Shown one piece after another: positions 14,321 to 23,382 of a stretch of DNA of 64,000 nucleotides. Positions within the stretch are counted from its first letter, which is position 1, and each line of letters begins with the position of its first letter. The notes beneath the pieces were generated by a model. That model saw only the letters and a list, made by a program, of their open reading frames with translations, was not told the origin of the DNA and did no database searches. Source of the stretch: Myxococcus qinghaiensis (GTDB lineage: Bacteria; Myxococcota; Myxococcia; Myxococcales; Myxococcaceae); contig NZ_JAKCFA010000028.1 in assembly GCF_024198215.1 (NCBI RefSeq), positions 85,152 through 149,151 of the forward strand, in the 5' to 3' direction. The translations under genes were made by a program, and so were the position numbers.

Positions 14321-15808
14321 TCAGGGATGGCCACCGGTCCGGTGTCGGGCAAGGCCCGTCAACAGGGTGTCCAGGGCAACGTCGAAGGGAGGCAGCACCT
14401 CGATTCCTTGTCGGGAGATACGAAACTCCCGGATGGACGGGTCGTACTCGGTGTCCCGCAGCTTGAAGATGGTCAGCAGGCGGCGAAGACGCCCTTCCAG
14501 CTCTACGTGCCTCAGGAAGAAGAGGTTCTCCGCCACGGCGGAGGGACCCACTTCCATGGGCACGTCGAGCACGGGCCCGAAGAGGCGGGGCGTCTCCAGG
14601 CTGAAGATGGTGGTCGCGCACGACAGCCGCAGCTCCTGGGTGAGCGCCGCGAAGAAAGAACCCATCCGCGAGCTGTCCGGCGCGGCCTGGCTCATCGCGC
14701 TCAGCCCATCCACGAACACCCGTGTCACCTGGTGTTTGCGCACCGCGCTCAAGAGTTGGTCCGCCAGCACATCCAGGATGGACTCCGCGGGAGGTTGCCA
14801 GAGGATGTGCATCCTCCCCTCCTTCACGGCCTCACCCAGGTCCATGCCGGCGGACGCCACCTTGTGGAGCAACCGCTCGGGCGACTCGTAGAAGCCCATG
14901 AACAGGCAGTGCTCGCCCCGCCTCAGTCCCTCGGCGAGCAAGCTGCTACCCATCATCGTCTTGCCGCTGCCGGGAGGCCCGAGCATCAGCGACGTGGAGC
15001 CCTTCGCCAGCCCCCCCGGGAAGAGCGCATCCAGCGAGGGGACTCCGAAGTGCACCCGCTCGCTGCCAGGGTCCGGCGGCGGCGTGCGCTGCATGCGCGC
15101 CTCCAGCCGGGGGAAGACCTCCAGCCCGTCATTGGAGATGCGGAAGGTGTGCACGCCGCTCAGGGTGGCGCCGCCCCGGAACTTGCGGACCTGGAGCTCT
15201 CGCCACGAGCGCACGCCCAGGGTGCGCTCGCGCAGCTCCAGGATGCCATCCACCATGGTGTATTCCGGGTGGACGGTGGGGCCGTTGGAGCTGGTGAGCA
15301 TCAGCGCGGTGAAGCGCGACAGGCTGGCGGACACCTGTAGCTCGTGGATGAACTTCTTGAAGTCGCGGCTGCTACCGGCCGCCTCCTGCGCCTGCACCAG
15401 GCCATCCAGGATGAGGATGCTGGTGTTGTGGTTGCGCACCTCGCGCCGCAGCAGCTCCAACAGCCCCGGCAGCCCCTGCTCCTCCAGCGTGCGGAAGCCG
15501 CTGACGTAGTAGACGCTCTCGGGCAGCAGCGCGGAGTCGAAGAAGGCCATGTCCCGCATGTTGGCGAGCATGCGAGCGTGCGACTCGGCCAGCAGCGTGA
15601 CGTAGAGGCACCGCGCCCCTCCACGTGCCTGGTGGTAGCAAAGCTGGTTGGCGAAGAGCGTCTTGCCCGCCCCGGGCTCACCCACGACGATGTAGACACC
15701 CGAGGTGACAAGGCCACCGCCCAGCACGCCATCGAGGCCGGGCACGCCAGTAGTCACGCGCGCGTCCTGTCGCGGCGCTTGCTCGGAAGGAGACATAGAG
15801 GGGCTCAT
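14321..15808 (-). CDS. KaiC-like double RecA-fold ATPase
   Basis: About 495 residues with two tandem RecA/KaiC domains. Walker A motifs are GEPGAGKT (43-50) and GPPGSGKT (in the second half), with Walker B strands ILILDGL and RVFVDGL. GVPGLDGVLGGGL and GVPSLDALFPGGL are the typical KaiC entry motifs. The KaiC family includes cyanobacterial clock ATPases and many two-domain signalling ATPases in other bacteria; no kaiA or kaiB is near. The linked single-domain receiver fits an ATPase-plus-regulator module. The start is 15808 or the in-frame ATG at 15796; longer readings to 15949 run into the anti-sigma gene. Confidence 0.88.
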   Translation of the reverse strand: MSPSMSPSEQAPRQDARVTTGVPGLDGVLGGGLVTSGVYIVVGEPGAGKTLFANQLCYHQARGGARCLYVTLLAESHARMLANMRDMAFFDSALLPESVYYVSGFRTLEEQGLPGLLELLRREVRNHNTSILILDGLVQAQEAAGSSRDFKKFIHELQVSASLSRFTALMLTSSNGPTVHPEYTMVDGILELRERTLGVRSWRELQVRKFRGGATLSGVHTFRISNDGLEVFPRLEARMQRTPPPDPGSERVHFGVPSLDALFPGGLAKGSTSLMLGPPGSGKTMMGSSLLAEGLRRGEHCLFMGFYESPERLLHKVASAGMDLGEAVKEGRMHILWQPPAESILDVLADQLLSAVRKHQVTRVFVDGLSAMSQAAPDSSRMGSFFAALTQELRLSCATTIFSLETPRLFGPVLDVPMEVGPSAVAENLFFLRHVELEGRLRRLLTIFKLRDTEYDPSIREFRISRQGIEVLPPFDVALDTLLTGLARHRTGGHP

Positions 15809-15875
15809 ACCGCAAAACCCGGCGTCCGCGCCCCTGGATTGCTTACAGGGTCGCGTGCAGGGGGGAGAAGAGGGT

Positions 15876-16490
15876 TCAGGGGTCGGCGACCACGACGAAG
15901 TGCTCCTGGACGTGCCGGACATCGGAGGCATGCGACACCCGGAATTCATAGCGCCCTGGCTTGTCGATGCGCACCCTCAACAGCGTGGCGGCGTCGCCGG
16001 TCCGCACGGTGAAGGCATGGACGCAGCGGTCCTCGTCGCAGTCCACCAGCCCCCGCGAGAGCACGTCGAGCGGGTGGGGGTGGACCGTCAGGGGAGGCGA
16101 GGTCTCCAGCCGGACGGTGGCGGGCTCTCCAGCGTGGACTCGATGCGTCCAGGGCAATTCCAGCCAGCCCGCTCCATCACCAGGAAGCTGGAAGGCGACC
16201 TCCCGGGCCGGCAGCAGCTCCGGACCGGCGGGAGGTCGAGGAAACAGCAGCAGGACCAGGGCCCCCGTCAGCACCGCGCCCACCAGCACGCGCGTGGCGG
16301 GGTGGTGGGCCAGGCGGAGGCGGGGTGGAGGCTTTGTCACGGGCGGCGCGTCGGCCTGCTCAGCCCGGGCGAGCGCGGCCTGGAGCCGGGCCCTCAAGTG
16401 GGCCGAGGGCTTCTCCGCCCGGAGCGCCCGGAGGGCCGCGTGGACCTCCTCGGGGAGCGGAGGTGGCCTGTCCTCATCCTCCGCGCTCAT
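15876..16490 (-). CDS. Probable anti-sigma factor, single-pass membrane protein
   Basis: A 204-residue protein with an acidic/Arg-rich cytoplasmic part (1-62), one membrane helix (about 67-83, VLVGAVLTGALVLLLF) and a periplasmic part rich in beta strands with two Cys (VDCDEDRCVHAF). Its ATG overlaps the sigma gene stop as ATGA, the usual coupling of ECF sigma and anti-sigma genes. The N-terminal part lacks a clear zinc-binding HxxxCxxC motif, so the class is not the common ZAS type. Confidence 0.75.
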   Translation of the reverse strand: MSAEDEDRPPPLPEEVHAALRALRAEKPSAHLRARLQAALARAEQADAPPVTKPPPRLRLAHHPATRVLVGAVLTGALVLLLFPRPPAGPELLPAREVAFQLPGDGAGWLELPWTHRVHAGEPATVRLETSPPLTVHPHPLDVLSRGLVDCDEDRCVHAFTVRTGDAATLLRVRIDKPGRYEFRVSHASDVRHVQEHFVVVADP

Positions 16491-17083
16491 GGACGGCCTC
16501 CTTCGCTGAAGGCCTGAGCCTGGGGGTGGGAGGCGGCCATGAACAACACCCCCAGCCGCGCGCGCCCCCGGGAGTGTCGACTCTTCACCGTGCCGAGCGG
16601 CACCCCGAGCACCCGCGCCACCTCCTCGTAGTCCAGGTCCTCCACGTCACACAGGAGCACGACGAGGCGGAACTTCTCCGGCAGCGCGTGAAGGCACGCC
16701 AGCACCCGCTCCGCCTCCTCCGCGCCGCACAGCCGCGCCTCCGGGTCCGGCTCTTCGATGCCGCCCGCGAACAGCGAGCCCAGCACCGACGAGGCCCCCT
16801 CCAGCACCGAGTCCAGCAGGGAGCGCCGCCGCGCCTGCGAGCGCCGCTGCTCCAGGAACTGGTTGCGTGCGATTCCACACAGCCACCCCAGCCACGAGCC
16901 GGAGCCCCGGGAATCCCGGTGCAGGTACGCGCGCACCAGCGAGTCCTGCAACAGGTCCTCCGCCTCCTGCCGGCTCCGGCATAGCGCCAGACAGAAGCGG
17001 TGGAGCCGGGGCAGCAGCGGCTCCACGGCGGCCTCGAAGCACTCCCGCGCGCTCGGCGCCGCGAGCCCCCCACTCTGTTTCAT
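16487..17083 (-). CDS. ECF RNA polymerase sigma factor
   Basis: A 198-residue ECF sigma factor. Region 2 is seen in LHRFCLALCRSRQEAEDLLQ and SLVRAYLHRD; region 4 has LPEKFRLVVLLCDVEDLDYE followed by the helix-turn-helix VARVLGVPLGTVKSRHSRGR. It directs RNA polymerase to a stress regulon and is held by the membrane anti-sigma factor encoded immediately downstream. I start at 17083; an in-frame ATG at 17131 lacks a ribosome site. The gene is divergent from the SulP/Dab operon, 136 bp away, so that operon is a candidate target, though I see no clear ECF promoter there. Confidence 0.9.
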   Translation of the reverse strand: MKQSGGLAAPSARECFEAAVEPLLPRLHRFCLALCRSRQEAEDLLQDSLVRAYLHRDSRGSGSWLGWLCGIARNQFLEQRRSQARRRSLLDSVLEGASSVLGSLFAGGIEEPDPEARLCGAEEAERVLACLHALPEKFRLVVLLCDVEDLDYEEVARVLGVPLGTVKSRHSRGRARLGVLFMAASHPQAQAFSEGGRP

Positions 17084-17132
17084 TTTCAATCCAGACACGA
17101 CCCCATCCCCCGAGAAAACAAGACATCCCATG

Positions 17133-17148
17133 CGGGCAATGGATTGCT
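17133..17148 (+). promoter_or_regulatory. Possible sigma-54 promoter ahead of the SulP/Dab operon
   Basis: The stretch CGGGCAATGGATTGCT keeps the strict GG-N10-GC spacing and a good TTGCT -12 element, but its -24 element (CGGGC) departs from TGGCA. A start near 17160 would leave a leader of about 60 bases to the ATG at 17220. Suggestive only. Confidence 0.3.
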
Positions 17149-17219
17149 CATGGAATCAATACAAGCCCGGGAACCGGAGCGCGCCTCGTTCCATCTCTCG
17201 CTGTCGAGGGGGAGTCGTC

Positions 17220-18866
17220 ATGCGAGGCTCGCAGTCCAATGTCAGTCATTCTCCTGAGACCCGGGGACAAGCGCCCTGGAAGCAAGACCTTGTCTCGGGC
17301 TTTCTCGTCTTCCTGCTCGCGTTGCCGCTGTGTCTGGGTATCGCCATGGCGAGCGGCTTTCCGCCCGTGGCCGGCATCCTCACTGCGGTGGTGGGCGGCC
17401 TGTTGTCGTCCTGGGCGGGCAGCGCGCGGCTGACCATCAAGGGGCCCGCGGCGGGGCTCATCGTCATCGCGCTGGGGGCGGTGACGGAGCTGGGCGGAGG
17501 TGATGGCGTGCTTGGCTACCGGCGGGCGCTGGGGACCATTGTCGTGGCGGCGTGCCTGCAGATGCTCTTCGCGGCGCTGCGCGCGGGACGGCTGGGGGAC
17601 CTGTTCCCGTCAGCGGTGGTGCACGGGATGCTCGCGGCCATCGGCGTCACCATCTGCGCCAGGCAGGTCCACGTGCTGCTGGGAGTCTCTCCCGTGGCGC
17701 GGGCGCCGCTGGGGTTGTTGGCGGAGGTGCCGGGCAGCGTGGCGCGGCTGAATCCGGAGATTGCCCTCATCGGAGGGCTGGGCCTGGGGTTGCTGTTCGG
17801 CCATGCGGCGCTCAGTCGGCGGGTGACGTGGCTGCGGCGGATACCGGCGCCCCTGCTGGTGCTGGCCGTCGCGGTGCCGCTGGGGCTCGGGTTCGATTTG
17901 GAGCACGCGCACACGTTCACCTTCTCGCACGCCGTCTTCTCGGTGGGGCCGGACCACCTGGTGAACCTGCCGAGCAACCTGCGCACGGCGCTCACCTTCC
18001 CGGACTTCTCCGGGGTGCTGTCGGTGCTGGGGTTCAAGTACGTGGTGATGTTCGCGCTGGTGGGCAGCGTGGAGTCGCTGTTGACGGTGAAGGCGGTGGA
18101 CCTGCTGGACCCGGAGCAGCGCCGCTCGGACCTGGACAAGGACTTGTTCGCCACGGGGCTGGGCAACCTGGTGGCGGGGCTCCTGGGGGGACTGCCGATG
18201 ATTTCGGAGGTGGTGCGCAGCTCCGCCAACCTGAGCCAGGGTGCGAGGAGCCGGCTGTCCAACTTCTTCCATGGCCTGTTCCTGTTGTTGTTCGTGGCCT
18301 TCGCGCCGGAGCTCATCCACCGGATTCCGCTGGCCGCGCTCGCGAGCATGCTCATCTTCACGGGCGTCCGGCTGGCGTCGCCGGGTGAGCTGGTGAAGGC
18401 GTACCGCGTGGGCGCGGAGCAGGTGCTCATCTTCTGCGTCACGCTGGTCGTCACGCTGGCCACGGACCTGCTGGTGGGCGTGACCGCGGGCATCGTCCTG
18501 AAGGCGGGGGTGCACCTGCTCAATGGGGCGTCGCCCAGGGAGTTGTTCCGTCCCGACATCGAGGAGCAGGTGGGCGTGGACCGGGTGGTGTTGCGCGTGC
18601 GCAGCGCGGCGGTGTTCACCAACTTCCTGGCGTTCAAGAAGCTGCTGAACCGACACGCCCAGGCGCCGCGCATCGAGGTGGACCTGACGGAAGCCCGACT
18701 GGTGGACCACACGGTGATGCAGCGGCTGCATGAGCTGGCGGTGGAGCGCGCCCGGGAGGGGCGGCAGCTCCAGGTGCTCGGGCTGGAGCAGCATCGGGGG
18801 ATGTCTTCGCATCCGCTGTCCGCGCGCAAGAAGGCGCCGGCCGGAGACCTGGGCCTCACGCCCTGA
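17220..18866 (+). CDS. SulP-family anion transporter with STAS domain (probable bicarbonate transporter)
   Basis: A 548-residue inner-membrane protein with about ten or more helices: GFPPVAGILTAVVGGLLSS, an SLC26-type segment LTIKGPAAGLIVIALGAV, and a C-terminal STAS domain (about 440-530). Some SulP proteins (BicA) import bicarbonate with Na+, others sulfate. The dabA gene 9 bp downstream argues for bicarbonate. The ATG at 17220 follows GAGGGGGAG; readings that start further upstream overlap the sigma gene antisense and have no coding look. Confidence 0.9.
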   Translation: MRGSQSNVSHSPETRGQAPWKQDLVSGFLVFLLALPLCLGIAMASGFPPVAGILTAVVGGLLSSWAGSARLTIKGPAAGLIVIALGAVTELGGGDGVLGYRRALGTIVVAACLQMLFAALRAGRLGDLFPSAVVHGMLAAIGVTICARQVHVLLGVSPVARAPLGLLAEVPGSVARLNPEIALIGGLGLGLLFGHAALSRRVTWLRRIPAPLLVLAVAVPLGLGFDLEHAHTFTFSHAVFSVGPDHLVNLPSNLRTALTFPDFSGVLSVLGFKYVVMFALVGSVESLLTVKAVDLLDPEQRRSDLDKDLFATGLGNLVAGLLGGLPMISEVVRSSANLSQGARSRLSNFFHGLFLLLFVAFAPELIHRIPLAALASMLIFTGVRLASPGELVKAYRVGAEQVLIFCVTLVVTLATDLLVGVTAGIVLKAGVHLLNGASPRELFRPDIEEQVGVDRVVLRVRSAAVFTNFLAFKKLLNRHAQAPRIEVDLTEARLVDHTVMQRLHELAVERAREGRQLQVLGLEQHRGMSSHPLSARKKAPAGDLGLTP

Positions 18867-18875
18867 GGCGAAGCC

Positions 18876-21800
18876 ATGAGCCACGTCACCTGTCTGACTT
18901 CGCCCTCGGAAGACCGGGGCACGAGGCTGCGCGTCGCACTGGCTCGCGCGAGCCACGTCCTCCCCGCCCAGGGTCCCATCGGCGTGTTCGTGCACCACAA
19001 CACGCTGCACGCGCTCCAACACCTGCCCTTCCACGAGGCGGTGGCCACCGCGAGCCGGACGTTCGGCGCGGAGGGATATCTGTCCGAGGCGCGCTTCCTG
19101 GAGCTGTACCGACAGGGCCGCATCACCGACGAAGACCTGCGGGCGGTGCTCGCGGAGCCGGGTGCGCCCCGCGTCGCGCCACCCGAGGAGCTGTCATGGG
19201 ATGCGACGGCGCTGACGTTGCTCGCGCTGCTTCATCCGATGGAAGCGGAGTCGGAGGCCTCGCTTCGCTGGCAGCTGGAGGAGCGCCACGCGGCGGACCG
19301 GCTCCGCGCGGACCTGTCCACCAGCACTCGGCAGGCGCTGCTCCAACGCTCGACCGAAGGAGTGCGCGCGTGGCTGGAGCGCGTGGGCCGGGACTGGACG
19401 ATGACGGAGCTGGCGTGCGCGCTGCTCGACCCCGAGCTCGGGTCCACCGTGCGCGCGGAGGACTCCAGGGTCACCGCCGAGCTGGCTTCAGTGTTCGGAG
19501 GGGACGGCAGCCCGCGCTCGCTCCGTGAGCAACTGGAGCACGCGCCGGAGACCTTCGCGGTGCGAGCCCTCTGGTCCGCATGTCGCATGACGAAGATATC
19601 CGTCCCTCCGCGAACGGCGGAACAGCTCAGCCATCGCGAGCTGCTGCTCGAAGCCACGGGCGAGGATGTGAATGACCTGCTGCACCCCCTCCTCATCCGT
19701 GCCTGCGCGGCCTTCCTGGATGAAGGCGTCGCGCATTGGAGCCTGCCGGGCCGGGAGCACGGCCTGCATCCCGCCTGGGTGGCGATGATGCGCGAGGGGC
19801 TCGGCGTCGCCCCCGACTGGCTGGCCGGATTGGAAGACGACCTGGTGGCCGAACCGGAGGAAACGGTGCTCGGCGTACTCGACGAGTTGGGCGTGGCCGA
19901 GGCCGACTGGGAGCCCTACCTCGTCCGCGTGCTGCTCGCGCTGCCGGGGTGGGCGGGGATGATGCATCGACTGGAGCACCACCCCGGGGACCGCGCCGAG
20001 GGAGCACCGCCCGCGCGGTTGCTGGACTTCGTCGCGGTGCGGCTCACCCTGGAGCGACGTGCCCTGCGCGAGGTCGCCCGACGACGACTCGACTACACCG
20101 GCCCGCTGTCCGGGTTGGCGCGACTCGCGAGCCCCGCCCGTGAATCCACTCAGGCCGCGAGCTGGCGACTCTTCCAGTGGGCTCAGCTCCTGGGGCTGTC
20201 CGCGATGGACGTGGAGACACTTCCACTTCGAGCCCGGCATGAGCTGCTCGCAGGGCTGGAGGCCTTCGACGACGGTGCGCGGCGTCGCGTGTGGCAGGAA
20301 GCCTACGAGCACCACTATCGAAGCGAGGTGTGCCGAGGTCTCGCGCGCAACCGCCTCCGCCCGGAGTCCGAGCGCGTGGTGACGGCGCCGCGCTTCCAGC
20401 TGATGTGCTGCATGGATGACCGGGAGGAGTCCTTCCGTCGCCACTTCGAGGAGCTGGACGCGCGACACGAGACGTTCGGCATCGCCGGGTTCTTCGGCGT
20501 GGCCTTCGACTATCGAGGGCTGGACGACGCGAGCCCTGTCTCGCTGTGCCCCATCGTCGTCACCCCGGCGCACATCGTGGAAGAGCAGGCACGCGCTGAG
20601 CATCAACCCCTGGCGGAGACCCGAGCCAGACGACGGAGCCTGTGGGCACGCCTCGACCAGGCCTTGCAGCAGGGCACCCACGCCCTGGAGCTCTCCTGGC
20701 TCTTCGTGCCGCTGCTCGGCCTGTTGTCCGCGCTGGTCCTGCCCTGGCAGCTCCTCCTTCCGCGAGCACGGGGTCGGCTGAGACGGGCCCTCTCCGCGAA
20801 GTGCCTGCCCAGGCTCTCCACCCGACTCACGAGCCTGCGTGAACCCGAGGCCCACCGTGCCGCACCGATGCTGAAGGCGCGGGGCTTCACCCTCGACGAG
20901 AAGGCGGCGCGGGTGGCGGCATCGCTGGAGAGTCTGGGATTGATGAGGAACTTCGCGCCGCTGGTGGTGGTGCTCGGCCATGGGGCAGGGAGCGTCAACA
21001 ATCCCCACCAGGCGGCCTATGATTGTGGCGCATGCGGTGGCCGGCACGGAGGTCCGAACGCGCGCCTCTTCGCGGAGATGGCGAACCGCCCCGAGGTCCG
21101 CGCGAGGCTCCGGGAGCGCGGCCTCCTCATTCCAGACTCCACCTGGTTCATCGGCGGGCTGCACAACACCACCACCGATGAAGTGAGCCTGTATGACACG
21201 CAGGCCCTTCCGGAGTCCGCGCGTGAGGAATTCGCGGGGCTGCGCGCGGCCCTGGACCAGGCCCGTGCACTGTCCGCCCAGGAGCGCTGTAGACGCTTCG
21301 AGTCCGCGCCCCTCGGGCTGTCCGCTCCGGCGGCGCTCCGGCATGTCGAGGCGCGCGCGGAGGACCTGGGGCAGCCTCGGCCGGAGCTGGGGCATGTGAC
21401 CAACGCCGCCTGCATCGTGGGCCGCAGGGCGCTCACGCGAGGACTGTTCCTGGACCGGAGGGCCTTCCTCCTCTCCTATGACGCGAGCCAGGACGCGAGT
21501 GGAGCCATCGTCGAGCGCATCCTCCTGGCGGCGGGCCCCGTCGGCGCGGGCATCAGCCTGGAGTACTACTTCTCTTGCGTCGACAACGAGCGTCACGGCT
21601 GCGGCACCAAGCTGCCCCACAACCTCACCGGCCTGCTCGGCGTCATGGACGGCGCGGAGAGCGACCTGCGCACGGGGTTGCCTCGGCAGATGATTGAGAT
21701 TCACGAGCCGATGCGACTGCTCCTCATCGTCGAGGCGAGCACCGGCGTGTTGTCTTCCATCCTCGCGCGACAGCCCGCGCTCCAGGAGCTCATCGGTCAG

Positions 21801-22016
21801 GAGTGGGTGCAGCTCGTGAGCGTGGACCCGGTGACGGGAGAACAGCACCGCTTCACGCGACACGGCTTCCAACCGCTCACACCGCCGGAGACCGGCTTGC
21901 CGGAGGTGGCCTCTTCGGCCCACTGGTACCGAGGCCACCGCGACTTCCTGCCTCCGGCCCTCATTCGCGGGCCAGCGCCGCGTCGATTGGGAGAAGACCG
22001 TCATGCCTCGTCCTGA
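18876..22016 (+). CDS. dabA: DabA, inorganic carbon uptake protein (DUF2309)
   Basis: 1046 residues, the DUF2309/PF10070 family. DabA is the carbonic-anhydrase-like subunit of the DAB system, which captures CO2 and traps bicarbonate using ion-motive force. The zinc ligands known from Halothiobacillus (Cys, Asp, His, Cys) can be placed: Cys512 and Asp514 in CCMDDREE, His702 in VLGHGAGS and Cys717 in AYDCGACGG. The C-x-D pair and the 15-residue His-to-Cys spacing match the known enzyme. The N-terminus has IGVFVHHNTLHALQHLPF, also typical. It starts 9 bp after sulP and overlaps dabB by 14 bp. Confidence 0.94.
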   Translation: MSHVTCLTSPSEDRGTRLRVALARASHVLPAQGPIGVFVHHNTLHALQHLPFHEAVATASRTFGAEGYLSEARFLELYRQGRITDEDLRAVLAEPGAPRVAPPEELSWDATALTLLALLHPMEAESEASLRWQLEERHAADRLRADLSTSTRQALLQRSTEGVRAWLERVGRDWTMTELACALLDPELGSTVRAEDSRVTAELASVFGGDGSPRSLREQLEHAPETFAVRALWSACRMTKISVPPRTAEQLSHRELLLEATGEDVNDLLHPLLIRACAAFLDEGVAHWSLPGREHGLHPAWVAMMREGLGVAPDWLAGLEDDLVAEPEETVLGVLDELGVAEADWEPYLVRVLLALPGWAGMMHRLEHHPGDRAEGAPPARLLDFVAVRLTLERRALREVARRRLDYTGPLSGLARLASPARESTQAASWRLFQWAQLLGLSAMDVETLPLRARHELLAGLEAFDDGARRRVWQEAYEHHYRSEVCRGLARNRLRPESERVVTAPRFQLMCCMDDREESFRRHFEELDARHETFGIAGFFGVAFDYRGLDDASPVSLCPIVVTPAHIVEEQARAEHQPLAETRARRRSLWARLDQALQQGTHALELSWLFVPLLGLLSALVLPWQLLLPRARGRLRRALSAKCLPRLSTRLTSLREPEAHRAAPMLKARGFTLDEKAARVAASLESLGLMRNFAPLVVVLGHGAGSVNNPHQAAYDCGACGGRHGGPNARLFAEMANRPEVRARLRERGLLIPDSTWFIGGLHNTTTDEVSLYDTQALPESAREEFAGLRAALDQARALSAQERCRRFESAPLGLSAPAALRHVEARAEDLGQPRPELGHVTNAACIVGRRALTRGLFLDRRAFLLSYDASQDASGAIVERILLAAGPVGAGISLEYYFSCVDNERHGCGTKLPHNLTGLLGVMDGAESDLRTGLPRQMIEIHEPMRLLLIVEASTGVLSSILARQPALQELIGQEWVQLVSVDPVTGEQHRFTRHGFQPLTPPETGLPEVASSAHWYRGHRDFLPPALIRGPAPRRLGEDRHASS

Positions 22017-23382
22017 ACTCGCGGAGCTTGCCTGGACGTGGCTCGCGGCGATGGTGCCGCTGAGTCCCCTGCTCGCCTTCTTCAGCCTGGGGACGGTGAT
22101 GTTCCTGCACCGAGCGCCCAGCGAACGTTGGGTGGTGCGCCAGGTGATGGGGGCGTTGTGGCTGTCATGGAGTTGCGCGGTGGCCACCGTCTTCCATTGG
22201 CTCTCCCGACCCGAGGCCGTGCGAGTCATCCGGCTGTGCCCATGGTTCTCCTCGGGCGAGTCGAGCTTCGACGTGACGCTCCAGGTCGACCCGCTCTCGG
22301 CGACGATGTGGCTGCTGACGAGCCTGCTCACCCTGCTCATCGGCCGCTTCTCGGTGAGCTACCTGCACCGGGAGCCGGGCTTCGCGCGGTTCTTCCTGCT
22401 GTTGTCGATGTTCTCCTCGGGAATGCTGCTGTTGGTGGGAGGAGGAAGCCTCGACATGCTCTTCGTGGGCTGGGAGTGGGTGGGGCTCGCGTCGGCGCTG
22501 CTCATCGGCTTCTTCCATGAGCGGTCCGCGCCCCTGAACGCCGGGCTTCGGGCCTTCGGCACCTATCGAGTCTGTGACGTGGGTTTGCTCGCGGGCCTGG
22601 TGCTGCTGCATCACCTGACAGGCACGACGGAGTGGAGCGGCACATTCAGCCCGCGCCGCTCCGCGCTCCCGGCCACCGCGCTGGGCCTGTGTCTGTTGCT
22701 GGCCGCCATGGGGAAGTCCGCGCAGGTCCCCTTGGGTGGCTGGCTGCCTCGCGCCATGGAAGGCCCCACGCCGTCCAGCGCGCTGTTCTATGGAGCGCTC
22801 TCCGTGCATGCGGGGCTGTTCCTGTTGCTGCGTTCGGAGCCGCTGCTGGAGCAGGCACCGGTGGCGAAGGGCGTGCTCGTCGTGGTGGGGTTGCTCACGG
22901 CGATACACGCCACCGTGGTGTGGCGAGTGCAGACGGATGTGAAGAACGCGCTCGCCCATGGAGTCCAGACACAGGTGGGTCTGATGTTCATGGAGGTGGG
23001 CCTGGGGCTGTACACGCTCGCGCTCGTGCACCTGGTGGCGCATGCCTGTCTGCGCTGTCTCCAGCTCCTCCGCGCGCCTTCCGCCCTGCGCGACGTCCAG
23101 GCACGACGTGCCGCGCTCCAGGACACACGCGCACCGTCCATCGTCACGGCGCACCGACTGTTGCCGACGCGGTTCTACCGACTGGCGCTGGAGCGCTTCG
23201 CAATCGACGTGTTGCTGGAGCGCTGGCTGGTGAAGCCCGTGCTGCGCCTGGGGCACTGGCTGGATGGAGCGGAGCGTCGCTGGGTGGACGCACTCGATTC
23301 AGGTGTGCCGCGCCCGGCAGTCGCTCCCGCGCCGCGTCCCGCTGAGTCCGCGCCGAGCAATCCCACCACGGGGGCCGCATGA
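22003..23382 (+). CDS. dabB: DabB, NuoL-like membrane subunit of the DAB carbon uptake system
   Basis: A 459-residue polytopic protein of the proton-translocating NADH-dehydrogenase antiporter (NuoL/MrpA-like) family. Conserved charges are present: Glu in FVGWEWVGLAS and Lys in GKSAQVPLGGWLPRAMEGP. In DAB systems DabB couples ion flow to CO2 hydration by DabA. It overlaps dabA at the 5' end and the next NuoM-like gene by ATGA. The C-terminal 100 residues are an amphipathic/proline-rich tail (RPAVAPAPRPAESAP) outside the membrane core. The gene order A before B differs from some DAB operons. Confidence 0.9.
   Translation: MPRPELAELAWTWLAAMVPLSPLLAFFSLGTVMFLHRAPSERWVVRQVMGALWLSWSCAVATVFHWLSRPEAVRVIRLCPWFSSGESSFDVTLQVDPLSATMWLLTSLLTLLIGRFSVSYLHREPGFARFFLLLSMFSSGMLLLVGGGSLDMLFVGWEWVGLASALLIGFFHERSAPLNAGLRAFGTYRVCDVGLLAGLVLLHHLTGTTEWSGTFSPRRSALPATALGLCLLLAAMGKSAQVPLGGWLPRAMEGPTPSSALFYGALSVHAGLFLLLRSEPLLEQAPVAKGVLVVVGLLTAIHATVVWRVQTDVKNALAHGVQTQVGLMFMEVGLGLYTLALVHLVAHACLRCLQLLRAPSALRDVQARRAALQDTRAPSIVTAHRLLPTRFYRLALERFAIDVLLERWLVKPVLRLGHWLDGAERRWVDALDSGVPRPAVAPAPRPAESAPSNPTTGAA

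Noticed and set aside
17165..17195. GGAAC and CGTT elements ahead of sulP, like an ECF sigma promoter
   Set aside because: The two elements are only 12 bases apart, while ECF promoters need about 16, and no better-placed -10 is present.
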